64,000 nucleotides of DNA from Gentiana macrophylla (Eukaryota > Streptophyta > Magnoliopsida > Gentianales > Gentianaceae), in the NCBI GenBank assembly GCA_026214975.1, contig CM047805.1, positions 108,619,845 through 108,683,844 of the forward strand, in the 5' to 3' direction. Within the stretch, counting starts at the first letter, position 1; every line of letters begins with the position of its first letter. Under the pieces are notes generated by a model. The model was not told the DNA's origin. It saw only the letters and a program-made list of their open reading frames with translations, and did no database searches. Positions 22,714-34,960 of this stretch are shown piece by piece. The position numbers were made by a program, and so were the translations under genes.

Positions 22714-23620
22714 GAAAATATCCTCACAGATGAGTTAAGCATAGAATTTTCATCAAAGACTACTCTCCTACTCAATATAACCCTATTTTCAGCTGATGAC
22801 CAAATTCTATACCCTTTTATCCCATCTTCATGTCCAACAAATACTCCCTTCTTGGCTCTAGGTTCCAGATTACCTTCACTGACATGGTACTAGACTGGGC
22901 TTGCAAAAACCTTAGACCAGAGTAGTCTGCTTAATTTCCTTACCAAACCTCATGTGGTGTTTTGAGCTTGATACAATGTGAGGCCTTATTGATTATGTAG
23001 CATGCTGTGTTAACAACCTCTGCCCAAAATTTTCTTGTTAGACCACATTTGGAAGCATGCACCTTGCCTTAACTCGAAGAGTTTGATTCATTCTTTCTAC
23101 CACATTACTCTACTGTGGAGTGTTTCTGATAGTATGGTGCCTAGCACTGCCTTGATTCTTGCAAAATTCATCAAACTCAGACCAATAGAATTCTAGTCCA
23201 TTATCAATTCTAAGTCTCTTAATCTCCTTCCCTGCCTGATTCTCAACCAAAGCCTTCCACTGCTTGAAGTGTTTGAATGCTTCACTCTTTTGCTTCATCA
23301 TAACTACCCAAACAATCATGTAGTAATCATCTATAAAAGACACAAAATACCTGTGACCACTTAGTGACTCCACCCATGAAGGTCCTCAACAATCAGAATG
23401 GACATAATCAAGTGTCCCTTTTGTGATGTGAATTGCTTTTTAGAACTTGCTCCTACGTAGCTTCCCAAACACACAATGTTCACAAAATCACAACTCCTTG
23501 ACCTTATACCCCCCAAGTAGATCAGACATAGATAGAATACGCATCCCTCGTTCACCCGATTTGACCCAATCTCAAATGCCACAGCTTAGTCAGTTGTGAC
23601 TGGTGAACTTCTGATGATGC
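22714..23620 (-). pseudogene. Integrase region of B internal copy 1
   Basis: Frame 23110-23373 encodes the integrase core start (LSGHRYFVSFIDDYYM, KSEAFKHFKQWKALVENQ, RLRIDNGLEFYWSEFDEFCKNQG, RNTPQ), with the first two catalytic Asp present. The third part (ERMNQTL, FWAE-type blocks) continues in other frames to about 22930, followed by the degraded integrase-RT linker. The region matches 28820-29616 of internal copy 2. Stops are frequent. Confidence 0.82.
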
Positions 23621-24805
23621 CATAGCAGCAGAACCTGATACAGTAGACGCTTGTAAGATATACAGTGTCACATGTCTGATACCCTTCAGAATCGTAACTG
23701 AACCCTTATAGACATTTACCACTTCACCTTAACACCCATGAACCCTTTCCAATCAAGTAGACTAAGTGATATCAAATTCTTGGTCATCTGTGGAACATGT
23801 CTAACCTCATTTAGTGTGCAGAATTTACAATCATATGTCCTCAACTGAACAGATTCAATCCCAACTATTTTGCAGACCTTGCTATTAGCCATAGTAATAT
23901 AGCCCCCATCCACCTGCTGATAAGTTGAAACCTACTCCCTATTTGGACACACATGATAAGATGCCCAGTGTCCAGAATCCACACATCTTTGTGCCCTGCT
24001 GACTCTGAAACTGCTAAGTCCAGATCTTCTACAGAGTTGGTGTCTTGTTATGCCAAAGCAATAGTACCCTGCTAATTCTTCCTCTCTGGATATTTATTTT
24101 TCCAATGTCCACAATCCTTGCAATAGTTACAGACATCCTTAGGTTTAGGACCCTTGGAAATTCTCTTGCATTTCTTATTTCCAGAATTTCTTGATCCTCT
24201 TCTGACTCCACTGGCACCAATCTAGTAGACTAACAGTCTGTCCCAGAACCAGATGCCCTATGGCGTAGCTCTCGAGCATGGTGTGATGATCTTACATCTT
24301 CCAATGACACCGAGTCCTTCCCGACAATAAAGGACTACACAAAGTTCTCATATGATGCAGGAAATGACACAAGTAGGATCAATGCTGCATCTTCATCTTC
24401 AATCTTCACATAAATTTTCCTTAGGTCAAGCAATATTGTGTTCAGATGATCTAGATGATCCCTCAGCCGAGTGACCTCATGCATCCTTAGGCTGAACAAT
24501 TGTTGTTTCAATAACAACTTGTTGGTGAGAGACTATGTCATGTACATACTCTCAAGCTCGGACCACATCTTCTCTATTGTGTCATCTTCAGCAACCTCTG
24601 TGATAATGTCAACTGACAAGAACAACATAATTGTTGAATGTGCTTTCTCCTCCAGACCGGCTATCTCAGTAGCACTTCCTTCTAATGATTTAGACAAGGG
24701 ACCCCATAATCCCTGTTGTTTCAACAATGCACGCATCTTGATATGCCATAGACTAAAACTGTTTCTTCCTGTGAACTGGTCAATCTTGACATTTAAAGTA
24801 GTCAT
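23621..24805 (-). pseudogene. Gag and protease of B internal copy 1
   Basis: Gag starts at an ATG (24805) and shows FTGRNSFSLWHIKMRALLKQQG, EEKAHSTIMLFLSVDI and EKMWSELESMYM, then in the next segment LKQQLFSLRMHE, LNTILLDL and LLVSFPASYENFV: a copia Gag of the Tork/Tnt1 type. A zinc knuckle, CNYCKDCGHWKNK, is readable near 24090-24140 in a shifted frame. The protease motif WILDTG is readable near 23960-23990 but is followed by a frameshift. The flap region (YITMANSKVCKIVGIESVQL) follows at 23716-23913. At least three stops or frameshifts interrupt Gag alone. Confidence 0.82.
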
Positions 24806-24858
24806 CTTTCTCACCAGAAAAGCCTGTGTATAGCCCAAATCCTAGCATCAATTATGAC

Positions 24859-24870
24859 CTTGGTGCCAAT
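24859..24870 (-). promoter_or_regulatory. Degenerate primer-binding site of copia B
   Basis: On the minus strand this reads ATTGGCACCAAG at the LTR end, 54 bp before the Gag start. It sits where TTGGTATCAGAG would be expected and matches only partly. Confidence 0.5.
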
Positions 24871-25424
24871 CTACCTTGCTTAAGATAGATAAACAGATTT
24901 CTTGATGAACCTGGACTCTCTGATACAAGTTTGTTGTGATGGATCGATAAAGAAGTGATGGTGATTCTGAGTAAAGATAAACAATTAACAAGTAAAAAAC
25001 ACAGAAACAAGAGGAACACATATTTAACGTGGTTTCCGGCAATATGCCGACTACTCCACGGACAAACAAGGATTATTTTATTATCATGAGAAAGTTAAAA
25101 GTTACAATTAATGCAGATGGTATATATAGCATTGGGAATCCAACCCTGACCAACATAACAGCCAAATCAGATAATGACTTAAATACCCTAGAAGTAACTT
25201 TATCAAAAACGGAAAACCATGCAGACGTGTTCCCCAAGTATCGTTGAGAACCAACTCTGCCAACCAAGCTCAGTAGATGATCAGTCTGCTGACCTCATTC
25301 ATCAGAACTCTAGACTTAGCAGACACCTTTAGGCCCTACTGACCACCATAGTTTCCATCAAAATTCAACAGATAATCCCACTCAACTAACCAAACTCAGT
25401 AGCATAGTTTAAGTAACAATTACA
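24871..25424 (-). repeat. B LTR 2, complete, shared by both internal copies
   Basis: A 554-bp LTR running on the minus strand from TGTAATTGTTACTTAAAC. To its left are a primer site and Gag (it acts as 5' LTR of copy 1). To its right are a polypurine tract and RNase H (it acts as 3' LTR of copy 2). It contains the uninterrupted target AATTAATGCAGATGG at which A inserted in other B LTRs. Confidence 0.85.
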
Positions 25425-25880
25425 AATCTCCACATTGACATCAACTTTAAGCAAACTGACCAGACGCACAACCAAGTGCTAGATTTCATCTTTGTCTTGA
25501 TTGAATACCTCAGCAGAACCCCACCTTCAGATGAGTATTCTCAAATTCAGATTATTAGCTTTGGATATTCAGCAAGTTCAGACACAATTGAAACTTGCCC
25601 TTGGAACTTGTTTAGTGAACATATCAGGCGGATTAACATCAGTGCTGATCTTCTCCACTTTGACCCTCCTCTCATTCCTTAGAAAATGGTACATAACATC
25701 AATGTGCTTGCAACTCTCATGACGAACCTGATCCTTAGCCAAACATATTGCACTAAGACTGTCACAATACACTCTGGTTTGATCTTGATGAAGACTCGGA
25801 TCATTGATTAGCCCGTTTAACCAATTTGCTTACTTTGCTGCTTCTGTCAGTGCCATGTATTCTGCTTCTGTAGTAGGTAA
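25425..25880 (-). pseudogene. RNase H of B internal copy 2
   Basis: A polypurine tract (plus-strand AATCTCCACATTGAC, 25425-25439) is followed on the minus strand by frame 25578-25772: YCDSLSAICLAKDQVRHE, KHIDVMYHFLRNERR and DVNPPDMFTKQVP, the C-terminal half of a copia RNase H. The N-terminal part (about 25780-25880, EAEYMALTEAA-like) is in another frame. It matches 18930-19300 in copy 1. Confidence 0.82.
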
Positions 25881-26384
25881 TGGCACTGTACACTGTAGAG
25901 TTGCCTTCCAACTTACCACAGAACCACCCAAAGTAAAAACATATCCAGTCATTGATCACATGTCATGCCCACATTAGCAAAGATAATCGTAATCATGCAC
26001 ACTCGTGACAAAATGAGTACCACCTCCATAAATGAGTCCAATATCAAGTGTACCCTTAAGGTACATAAATATCCTTTTCACTGCCTTCCAGTGTTCCTTT
26101 CTAGGTTGGGGCATAAACCTGCTGGCAATAGTGATAGCCTGAGCAAAATCAGGCCTAGTACAGACCATGACATACATTAAAACTGCCGACTACACTAGCA
26201 TATGTAACTCTTGACCTAAATTTTTCTCTTCAACTAACTATGGAGCAAACACAGTAGACGAATGTAGATTTGGTACCATAGGAGTATCTATAGGTTTGGC
26301 TGCTGACTTGCCAAACTTGGATAATACCTTTTTTATGTACGCCTGATGAGACAAGAACAACTTTCCCTGCTTCCTATTTCTATA
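25881..26384 (-). pseudogene. C-terminal RT of B internal copy 2
   Basis: Frame 25974-26177 reads MYVMVCTRPDFAQAITIASRFM, HWKAVKRIFMYLKGT and DIGLIYGGG, the copia RT connection region. The segment at 26238-26384 reads IYRNRKQGKLFLSHQAYIKKVLSKFG. On the other side of solo LTR C' (27825 on) the minus strand ends with ILGLK, so removing C' restores a continuous ILGLKIYRNRKQ block. Confidence 0.85.
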
Positions 26385-26389
26385 GATCT

Positions 26390-27819
26390 TGATCACGCCG
26401 TGGTGTAAGGCATGGACTAATAGCAATAGGACTAGGTCTATCGTAGCAGAGTACATGCTAGTCAAGGACGAACCCCACAGAGACTCATAAGAGATTGAGT
26501 TGTCACAATTACGGTCTATGACCAACTATGGTGCAAGAATATAAATTATGGTTCCAATAAACACACGAGTTTATGCAAGTTCAACGAAAGCACACAAGAG
26601 TTTCAAATGTATTAGTCTAATTACGAGTCATTAGTCATTCCCCGATACCATGCATCAATCATCCCCGTCGGTAAATTTTATATCTTTAATCGCTACAAGT
26701 GCTAATCTCCAATATTACGCTACTTCCATTGAAAGTAAAGTAGGTGCCTATGTGCAATTGACCTACTACGTTGGTTGTATTAATTCACATGCAATAAGAA
26801 TTAGTAGTAGCCGGCACAAGACCGAGAACCTCCCTAAGCAGCTATCGTGGATTGACTAGCACGTTCCTAAGGTTCGATCAAGACATTGTCCAAACTAACA
26901 TTTCACTTTATCCTCCTTCATGTTAAATTACGAAGACATGCAAATAGTTGATCACGCTACAAACATGTAAATTAAATTTGTCGATCAGACATAGCTGGCG
27001 CCAATTATCATGAACTAGGATTTATGAAGCGATAAAGACCATCGCAGATATGAAGATTGCAATGCCATTTCATGATTTCTTCATCAACGATTCAGATCTA
27101 TACATATATGGGGTAAATTAAACTAACTACTAAATAATTAGATCTAATAATAACAATCAAAGTATACTAATCACATAGAACAACGACAGATATGCATCTA
27201 GAAAGAGCCTGCAAATCATACCCTCAACAATTAGCGTAGATCTTCCTCACATCTCATCCCATGCGGAGAATCCATCGGATCCTTGACTAGAACTCATAAA
27301 GAAAATAAATAAAGAACCTTTATTGCATAGAAATTTGTAATATTAGTAGTACATGGCACACACTTTTCAACTTAAGCTAGTGCCTCTTATTTATAGTCGT
27401 AAAACCGACTTAGTAAAACCTAAAAACTACCCCTCATCCAAGAAAACACATTTCGGAAGATTCAAGGTGCTCGATATGTCGGCAGCCGCTTGCGGTAAAC
27501 CAAGGTCATTTTTGTACCTTTTCTTCTGTCAACTTTACTTGGAAGGTTCTAGGATACCCTAGGTCCACTCCTTTCTTCAGCCCACTTCATAAACCAGCCT
27601 TAACTCGTGGCCCAACTTTCGTTACCCAAAAAAAGTCCAATCAAACACGAAATAATACCAATTCCGGATAAAATAATGATACATACCAAATTCTCATCCC
27701 GCGAACCTGACATGTCGCATTCAACACAAATGGTTCACATTTAAAGGCCAAAACAACTATTTTAGCTCACAATGGGAAGAATGTTGATGCCACATGGTAT
27801 ACTATTTTAACCGTTGTCA
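26390..27819 (-). mobile_element. Solo LTR C' of the D gypsy family
   Basis: Plus-strand TGATCACGCC to CCGTTGTCA, 1430 bp, flanked by the exact 5-bp duplication GATCT (26385-26389 and 27820-27824). On the minus strand it aligns with the 5' LTR of gypsy D (29617-31063) from its first bases (TTAAAATAGTAT) through the ACCTTCCAAG and GGTTTACCG blocks to the end (GTGATCA). With one LTR and an intact duplication, it is the product of LTR-LTR recombination. Confidence 0.92.
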
Positions 27820-27824
27820 GATCT

Positions 27825-28611
27825 TCAGCCCTAAAATTTTCTTTACTTTCCCCAAATCCTTCATCCCAAATTCAGTCTTGAATATCAGACTTGTTCACAG
27901 CAGCTATCAACATATCATCCATATATAAAACCAGATAGATGATTGAACCATCCTTCAACTTGTTGTGATAAACACATCAATCATATGGAATCCTGCTATA
28001 ACCCTTCTGAATCATATAGCCATCAAACTTCTTATACCACTGTCTTGGGGCCTACTTAAGTCCATACAATCACTTCTTCAACCTGCAAACATATCCTTCA
28101 TTGCCAGGAAGTTGGAAACCCTTTGGCTGAGCCATATAAATTTCATTATCTACATCCCCGGGTTGAAAAGATGTCTTCACATCTAATTGCTCAAGTTCAA
28201 GATTTTGATGTGCCACTATTGTTAACAACACCTTGATGGAAGTATGTTTGACCACTGGAAAAATATCTCTTCATAATCTACCCCATCTTTCTGACTGGAC
28301 CATCTTGCAACCAAACATCCCTTATATCTGATGTCCTCGGCAGACGTCATTCCATCTTTTTTCTTGAAGATCCATTTGCTACTGGCCACCCTTCTATCAT
28401 GTGGTTGTTTGACTAGATCCTAAGTCTCATTCTTTTGAAGTGACTCCATTTCTTCTCCCATAGCAACAAGCCATTGGGAAGCCTCAGAACATGTCACAAC
28501 TTCCCTGTAGGTGTTTGGTTCAAAACCATCCACTTCTTCAGCTACCTGTAGTGCATATCCAATCATATCCTCATCAAACCCATATCTTCTTGGGGGTCTG
28601 ATATTGGTCAT
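27825..28611 (-). pseudogene. N-terminal and palm RT of B internal copy 2
   Basis: Minus-strand blocks are EASQWLVAMGEEMESLQKNET (28420-28611), SSKWIFKKKDG, YKGCLVAR, KHTSIKVLLTIVAHQNLELEQLDVKTSF (28070-28255), EIYMAQPKGFQ, LYGLK and the catalytic LVLYMDDMLIAA (near 27905-27940). The YMDD box is intact but stops lie on both sides. This part of RT is missing from internal copy 1. Confidence 0.87.
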
Positions 28612-29616
28612 TCTAGCTCTGCTGAAAGCTATACTCTGCTAACCAACATCAGCTGTTTGAGTATCTACTGACCTTTGTTCAGTAGACTAGTTTGAATCCA
28701 ACTCTGGGTCTGCTGAGTGCTGACTATCCGCTGCTGAGTTTTTCAATTCAGCAGACTCTACTTGAAGCTCCACATGTTTGTCAACCATCTCAGTTTCGGA
28801 TCAAATTTCAGATTCAGATTTGGCCCTCACAGATGAGTTAAGCACAGAATTTTCATCAAAGACTACACTCCTATTGAGTATAACCATATTTTCAGTGGAT
28901 GACCAGATTATATACCCTTTTACCCCATCTCCATATCCAACAATACTCCATTCTTGGCTCTAGGTTCCAGTTTACCTTCATTGACATGGTACTAGACTGT
29001 GCTTCCAAAAACCTTAGACCAGAGTAGTCTACTGACTTTCCTTACCAAACCTCAAGTGGTGTTTTGAGCTTGATCCTAGTATGAGGCCCGTTATTGATTA
29101 AGTAGCATGCAATGTTAAAAACCTCTGCCCAAAATCTTCTTGCTAGACCAGAATTGGAGAGTATGCACCTTGCCCTCTCCAGAAGAGTGTGATTCATTCT
29201 TTCTACAACACCATTCTGTTGTGGAGTGTTTCTGACAATATGGTGCCTAGCAATGCCTTGATTCTTGCAAAATTCATCAAACTCAGACCAACAGAATTCC
29301 AGTCCATTATCAGTTATAAGTCTCTTGATATTCTTCCTTGTCTGATTCTCAATCAAAGCCTTCCACTTCTTGAAGTGTTTGAATGCTTCACTCTTGTGCT
29401 TCATCATAACAACCCAAACCATCCTTGAGTACTCATCTATAAAAGACACAAACTACCTGTGACCACCTAGTGACTCCACCCATGAAGGTTCTCAACAATC
29501 ATAATGGACATAATCAAGTGTCCCTTTTGTGATGTGAATTGATTTTGGGAGCTTGCTCCTATGTAGCTTCCCAATCACACGGTGTTCACAAAATCTCAAA
29601 TCCTTGACATTATCGA
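28612..29616 (-). pseudogene. Integrase and linker of B internal copy 2, cut by gypsy D
   Basis: Frame 29042-29449 is the clearest copia integrase in the window: MSFIDEYSRMVWVVMM, HFKKWKALIENQ, LITDNGLEFCWSEFDEFC, RNTPQQNGVVERMNHTL, FWAEVFNIACYLIN and TPLEVW. The second Asp and the Glu of the DDE triad are visible and the first Asp is in FIDE. The linker to RT (28620-28985) is Ser/Thr-rich with stops. At 29616 gypsy D interrupts, and the zinc domain, protease and Gag of this copy are not found in the window. Confidence 0.87.
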
Positions 29617-31063
29617 TGACGCTCAAAATAGTATATCCTACGTCATCAACATTCTATCCATTACGAGCTAAAAATAGTTGTTTCAACCTATAAATATGAA
29701 CTATTTTGAGTTAAATATCATATGTCGGGTTCATGAGTCGAGTATTATGCACTTAACGTTTATTTTCCATTATTCGATATATTTTCGTGCATTATTTGAA
29801 TATTTTCAAAATACGAGATATTGGGCTGAGCTTTGCGGACAATTCAGGAGTTGACTGAATGAAAGGATTGGGCCTAGGGTATTCCAGCACCTTCCAAGCT
29901 AAGTTGGCAGAAAGAAAAAGAAGAAAATACCCCCGGTTTACCGGGAGCTGCCGCCGACTTACCAAGAGTCCAGAATCTTCCGAAACGTGTTTTCTTGGAC
30001 GATGGGTAGTTCTAGGTGTTTTTAAGTCGGTTTATTTAGCTATAAATAAGTGGCATCGCCTCAGAATTCAAAGTGTATACAATTTTCAAGACAAGTATAA
30101 TGCAATAAAAGTTCTTTGTTCTTTATTTTATTTATTTTAGGAGTTCTGGTCGGAGGGACGACAAAGTCGCCGCCTAGGAAGAGATCCGAGAGAGATTTTC
30201 ACTCTTATTCGAGGGTATGATGTTCTGTCTTTTCCAAGATGTAGATCTGTCGTTGTTCTATTCGACTAATATGTGCTAATTGTTTATTTAGTTTATTATG
30301 TAGTAGTTAGTTTATTTTACCCCATGTATGTATAGATCTGATTCGTTGGTAAAGAAATCATAGAGTAGTGATTGTGTTCTTTAGATCGATGATGGTCTAT
30401 ATCGCTACATCTGAATACCAAGTAAATTACTAGTTCATGATAATCGGTGGCAGCTACGTTGATCGATAGATTTAATTTACATGTTAGTAGCCTGATCAAC
30501 TATTTGCATGCCATCATAAATTAGCATGAAGGACTTGCAAGGTGAAGTGTTAATTAGGACATAGTCTTGAAGGATTCTTAGGAACGTGCTAGTCATTGTC
30601 GTTAGCTGCCTAGGGAGGTTTTCGGTCTCGCACCGGCATCTCTAGATCTTAATGCGTATGAGCTAATACAACCAAGGGAGGAGGATTGTTGCGTATAGAT
30701 TGTCTGATGTCCTTACAATGGAAGTATATAGGATTAGGAGTTGCACCCGTAGATGTCAATGAATTAAAATTTACCAACGGGGATGACTATTGCATATGTG
30801 TGGGGGAATAACTAAATGCTCATAATTAGACAAATACCTTAGAAACTCTTGTTTGCTCCGTGTGAACTTGCATAATCTTGCTAGTTTATTGTTACCAATT
30901 TTACTTCTGTCTATATTATAGTTGGTCATAGACCTTATTTGTGACAAGCTCAATCTTAATAATTTGAAGTTTTTACGAGTCTCTGTGGGATCGACTTTGA
31001 CTCGCCAGTACTCTGCTACGATTGACATAGTCCTATTGCTAGTAAGTGATTTGCACGCGATCA
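29617..31063 (+). repeat. 5' LTR of gypsy D
   Basis: Starts TGACGCTCAAAATAG and ends CACGCGATCA, 1447 bp. The first 119 bp recur at 38070-38188 and the whole aligns in reverse with C' and partly with C. A TATA-like CTATAAATAAG (about 30039-30049) is the likely promoter. The small ORF at 29859-30140 is within U3/R and has no recognisable domain. Confidence 0.9.
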
Positions 31064-31071
31064 AGATTTTT

Positions 31072-31089
31072 TGGCGCCGTTGCTGGGGA
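31072..31089 (+). promoter_or_regulatory. Primer-binding site of gypsy D (tRNA-Asp)
   Basis: TGGCGCCGTTGCTGGGGA, eight bases after the LTR end. It is one base different from the G1 site and complementary to the 3' end of plant tRNA-Asp. Confidence 0.88.
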
Positions 31090-31443
31090 CTCGTGTCAAG
31101 AATGCTTTTTATTTGAGATTGAGTGTCTATATATATTTGAGTCTATTTTATTGAGTTTGTTTTATTGAGTCTATTTTATAGTCTGTTTATACTGGATTCG
31201 TACAGAGTCAGTTTTGTTTGAATCTTAAAATAAAAATAAAACACCCGGTTAATGAAGGTTTCCCATGATTAATCGAGGCTCCCAGATTCGGCAGAATTAG
31301 TTATGTCAGTTCAGCGTCGAGTCAGTAGTCAGAGTCTGTATTTTTGAGTCCACCAAGCGGGTGTAACATCCGCCGAGGCAAGTCACTAACTGTTTCCTTT
31401 TGTTGAGTCTTGAGTTCGCACGAAGGAGGATACATATAACACA
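31090..31443 (+). other. Leader of gypsy D
   Basis: Untranslated region between the primer site and Gag with several TTTATTGAGT-like repeats (31140-31190). No gene is seen. Confidence 0.5.
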
Positions 31444-32915
31444 ATGGCGCAGAATGGACAAAACGGTGTCAATGGAAGAGTCAATGGAGTAGAAGTTGTG
31501 CTACAAGCAGATAGAAGAACTTTACAGAGTTATGCAATGCCCACGATTGAGCAATTTGTGCCTGTGATTGTTCAGCCAGAGAATGCGGCTGAGGTCTTTC
31601 ACCCTAAAAAACGTGATACATATGGTGACCAATTACACTACCTTCCATGGAGTACCGAACGAAGATCCTAGTGTAAACGTCACTAACTTTTTGGTGATAG
31701 TCAGCACAGTCAAACCTGCAGGAGTACCTGAAGACAACATTAAGCTGAAATTGTTTCCATTCACTCTAAAAGACAAGGAAAAGATATGGTTATTGTCTCT
31801 AGCACCAGGATCGATTCAAAATTGGACCGATCTACTATAGAAATTTATGAATAAGTATTGCCCACCTGGGAAGTCACTACAGATAAGACAAGATATCATG
31901 AATTTCAAGCAATAACCAACTGAAACTTTTGAAGAAGATTAGGAAAGGTTTAAGGAAGCACAACGGAAATGCCCTCACCATGATATCACTTTACATGTAC
32001 GAATGCACAGTTTCTATCATGGATTGCGGGCGAGTGATCAAATTAGAGTTGATGCATAAAGCAATGGATGTTTCGCACTGCTGTCAGCTGAAGAAGCTGA
32101 AGAACAATTGGAACAAATAGTACATACAAGCTAATGGGGAACGCATCAAATTTAGAATGTCAAGGTAGATGAAGGCGTATTTGGAGAAGATATTTCTCAA
32201 AAGATCTTATACCGGTTAATGGCAATGAATGAGAAAATAGATGGCATGCAAGATCGCATTGCCAAATTACAGAAAGTTCAAGATAAAGAAGCAACCAACT
32301 CGAAGATGTGAAATATTTAGGAGGCAAGGAAATCCTTATAAGGGACGATATCTCCTAGGTTCTCACGACCACATTGGTTTTTGACTAAGTGACCTTAATG
32401 GTGGAGAGAGACCAAGGCAAATTGGTTGATTCATGCCTCAATTCAACAAGTCTAGTGGTTGGGAAGCAGCCATGGATAAATTGAGATCAACTGTGACCAA
32501 CACGGTCAATCAACTCACAAAATCCATGACCGAGCTGAATGCAAACTTCACCATATATTATCAGAAGACTGATACAAGACTGACCAATCAGGAAGCCTTG
32601 GTGCAGAATCTATCGCACCAGGTGGGGCAGATTGCCGAACAAGTGTCAGCCCGTCCTTCAGGAGGATTGCCCAGTAACACTGAGAAGAATCCGAAGGACG
32701 TGAAGGCAATTATGACTAAAAGCATAAAGGAAATGCATGGACCAATTAGGCCAACTATCCAGGAAGAATCACAAAGTAGTCCACATCAGAACGTAGCAGA
32801 ATCAGGAGAAAAAGAGGGGCCGGTAAATCGGGACACTATGCCGATTAACCGGGCATCTGTAGATTCCACAGACGAACATGCAGAGCAGCAACATACAACC
32901 GGTAAGTCTTCATGA
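31444..32915 (+). pseudogene. Gag of gypsy D
   Basis: Starts with ATG at 31444 (MAQNGQNGVNGRVNG, ADRRTLQSYAMP). A frameshift near 31620 moves to frame 31568-31840 with FHGVPNEDP, IKLKLFPFTLKDKEKIWLLSLAPGSI and NWTDLL, a gypsy Gag domain matching the G1 Gag (LKLFPFSLKGEAKEWYSSLP). Stops follow within the domain. The C-terminal frame 32433-32915 (SGWEAAMDKLRSTV, LTKSMTELNANF, TRLTNQEALVQNLSHQVGQIAEQV) is predicted to be helical or coiled coil and typical of the end of Athila Gag. Not functional. Confidence 0.82.
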
Positions 32916-33640
32916 ACTGTAACTATTAATCCTGCTACTTTATCCTATCCCCTAGGAAATATAAACTGAATAATGATGATGCTATTTATAAAAAGTTCAT
33001 AGAAATGTTTAAAAAGGTGCAAGTGAATGCTAGAGTACGCGAAATTCAAAATAGAAGCAATCTCTACCAAAAGGAAGTTGTTAGACCTTAAGAGTAATTG
33101 CCTTAACGAGGAATGCTCGGCAGTTTTGCAATGCAAACTGCCTTCTAAGTGTAAATATCTTGGGAGCTTCCTCATACCGTGCACAATTGGAGGAGCCAGT
33201 GACAATTGAATGCCACTCTCCATCTTTCATAAGTTAGGCATGAAAGAGTTGAACGAAACATCTATAACCCTTCAATTGGCCAATAGGTCTATGAAGCAAC
33301 CATGTGGAGTGGTGGAGGATATTCTGGTGAAAGTTGATAAGTTTGTATTCCCCGTAGACTTTGTAGTGTTGGATATGGAAGCTAGCCATGATGTTCAATT
33401 GATCTTAGGAAGACCTTTCCTAGAGAAAAGTAAGACATTGATAGATGTTCATAGGGTGAGATTCTTCTAAGAGTAAATGAGGACAGTGTAGTGTTCAATG
33501 TGATGACAACAATGAAATATGCACAAGATGAAGGAGAAGAATGTTACATGCTAGATGCCATAAACGAGCTTGTTTTGAAATTACATCTACATGTGGCACT
33601 AGACCTTGAAGTAGCATAGACTTTTCTCTTGAAGGAAGAA
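32916..33640 (+). pseudogene. Protease region of gypsy D
   Basis: Blocks readable in order are CSAVLQCKLPSKCKYLGSF, IPCTIGGASDN, then after a stop MPLSIFHKLGMKELNETSITLQLANRS, GVVEDILVKVDKFVFPVDFVVLD and LILGRPFLEKSKTLID. The DLGAS active site of the family reads IGGAS, so the catalytic Asp is lost, and a stop (TGA at 33208-33210) follows three codons later. This is a dead protease. Confidence 0.82.
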
Positions 33641-34960
33641 GAAGGAAGTAATGAGGAAACCTGGCCTGGGTGTAGCGAAGGTCAAGTACGAGAAGTAGAG
33701 CCTATATCTTCTGTGGATGTAGGAGGAACAATTCATAGATATGCATGTGGCACTAGACCCATAAGTTTTTTTGACTTACAATTGACAGGTAAGCTGTTAA
33801 GATCATCGCTGGAAGAGCCACCAAGGAATTTAACGTTTAAACCTTTGACATCTCACCTGAAGTACGTATACTTACAAGATGATACTCTTCCCCTCATAAT
33901 TTCATCGTTACTATCACCATTAGAGGAGGAGAATCTGTTAAGAGTACTGATAGAGCATAATGGAGCATTCAGGTGGACTATTGTACATATTCGAGGAATA
34001 AGCCTATAAGTGTGTATTCATAAGATCTCTGTGGACCCAGAAAAGAAAGCAGTAGCACAACCTCAAAGGAGGCTGATGCCATAATTGAAGGATGTTGTTA
34101 AGGAATAGATTATAAAGATGTTGGAAATGGGAATCATTTTCCCAATTGCAGACATAGAATGGGTGAGCCCGATTCATGTGGTGCCCAAGAAAGGAGGATT
34201 CACTGTTCAACGTAAGTTTGATGAGTTAATCCTGTTAGGCTAATTAATGGACATCGAGTTTGCATCGATTTCAGAAACTGAATGACGCAACTCGTAAAGA
34301 TCATTTTCCCTACCATTCATTGACCAGATGTTTGAAAGATTAAGCAGTCACACTTATTATTGTTTCTTCGATGGATATTCTGGTTACTACCAGATCCATA
34401 TCGCCCCAGAGAAAACCACTTTCACGTGTCCCTATGGATCTTTTGCCTATGGACTTTGTAATGGACCAACAAAATTCCAAAGGTGCATGATGTCTTTATT
34501 TGCGGATATGGTGGAGGACTTTCTGGATATTTTCATGGATGCCTTTTCTTTATTTGGAGATAGCTTCGATAAATGCTTGGGCAACTTGAGTAGAGTGCTG
34601 TAGAGATGTGAAGAGACCAACCATGTACTTAACTGGGAAAAATTCCATTTTATGGTCACAGAAGGAATAGTGCTAGGACATAAGATTTCAAAGAAAGGAA
34701 TGGAGGTTGATAAGGCAATGATAGAGTTAATAGAGAAGTTACCCCCTCCATCAAACTTAAAGACATTGCGAGCCTTTCTTGGCCACGCGGGCTTCTATAG
34801 GAGGTTTATTAAGGATTTCTCTAAAGTTTCTAAACCTTTAACGGAATTACTTGCAAATAATGTGCCTTTAGTATTTGGTGAAGAATGCAATCAAGCATTC
34901 AACACATTGAAGAAAATGCTTATAACAGCCCCAATTCTGGTAGCCCGGAATAGAACAAAC
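33641..34960 (+). pseudogene. Reverse transcriptase of gypsy D, FMDA in place of FMDD
   Basis: Frame 33629-34009 has LKYVYLQDDTLPLIISS and the start of RT. Palm blocks are DGYSGYYQIHIAPEKTTFTCPYGSFAY and FQRCMMSLFADMVEDFLDIFMDAFSLFG (34328-34603). The catalytic pair is Asp-Ala instead of Asp-Asp, which abolishes polymerase activity in known RTs. The connection continues at 34652-34930 with GIVLGHKISKKGMEVD, LRAFLGHAGFYRRFIKDFSKVSKPL. Several stops occur between blocks. Confidence 0.88.
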
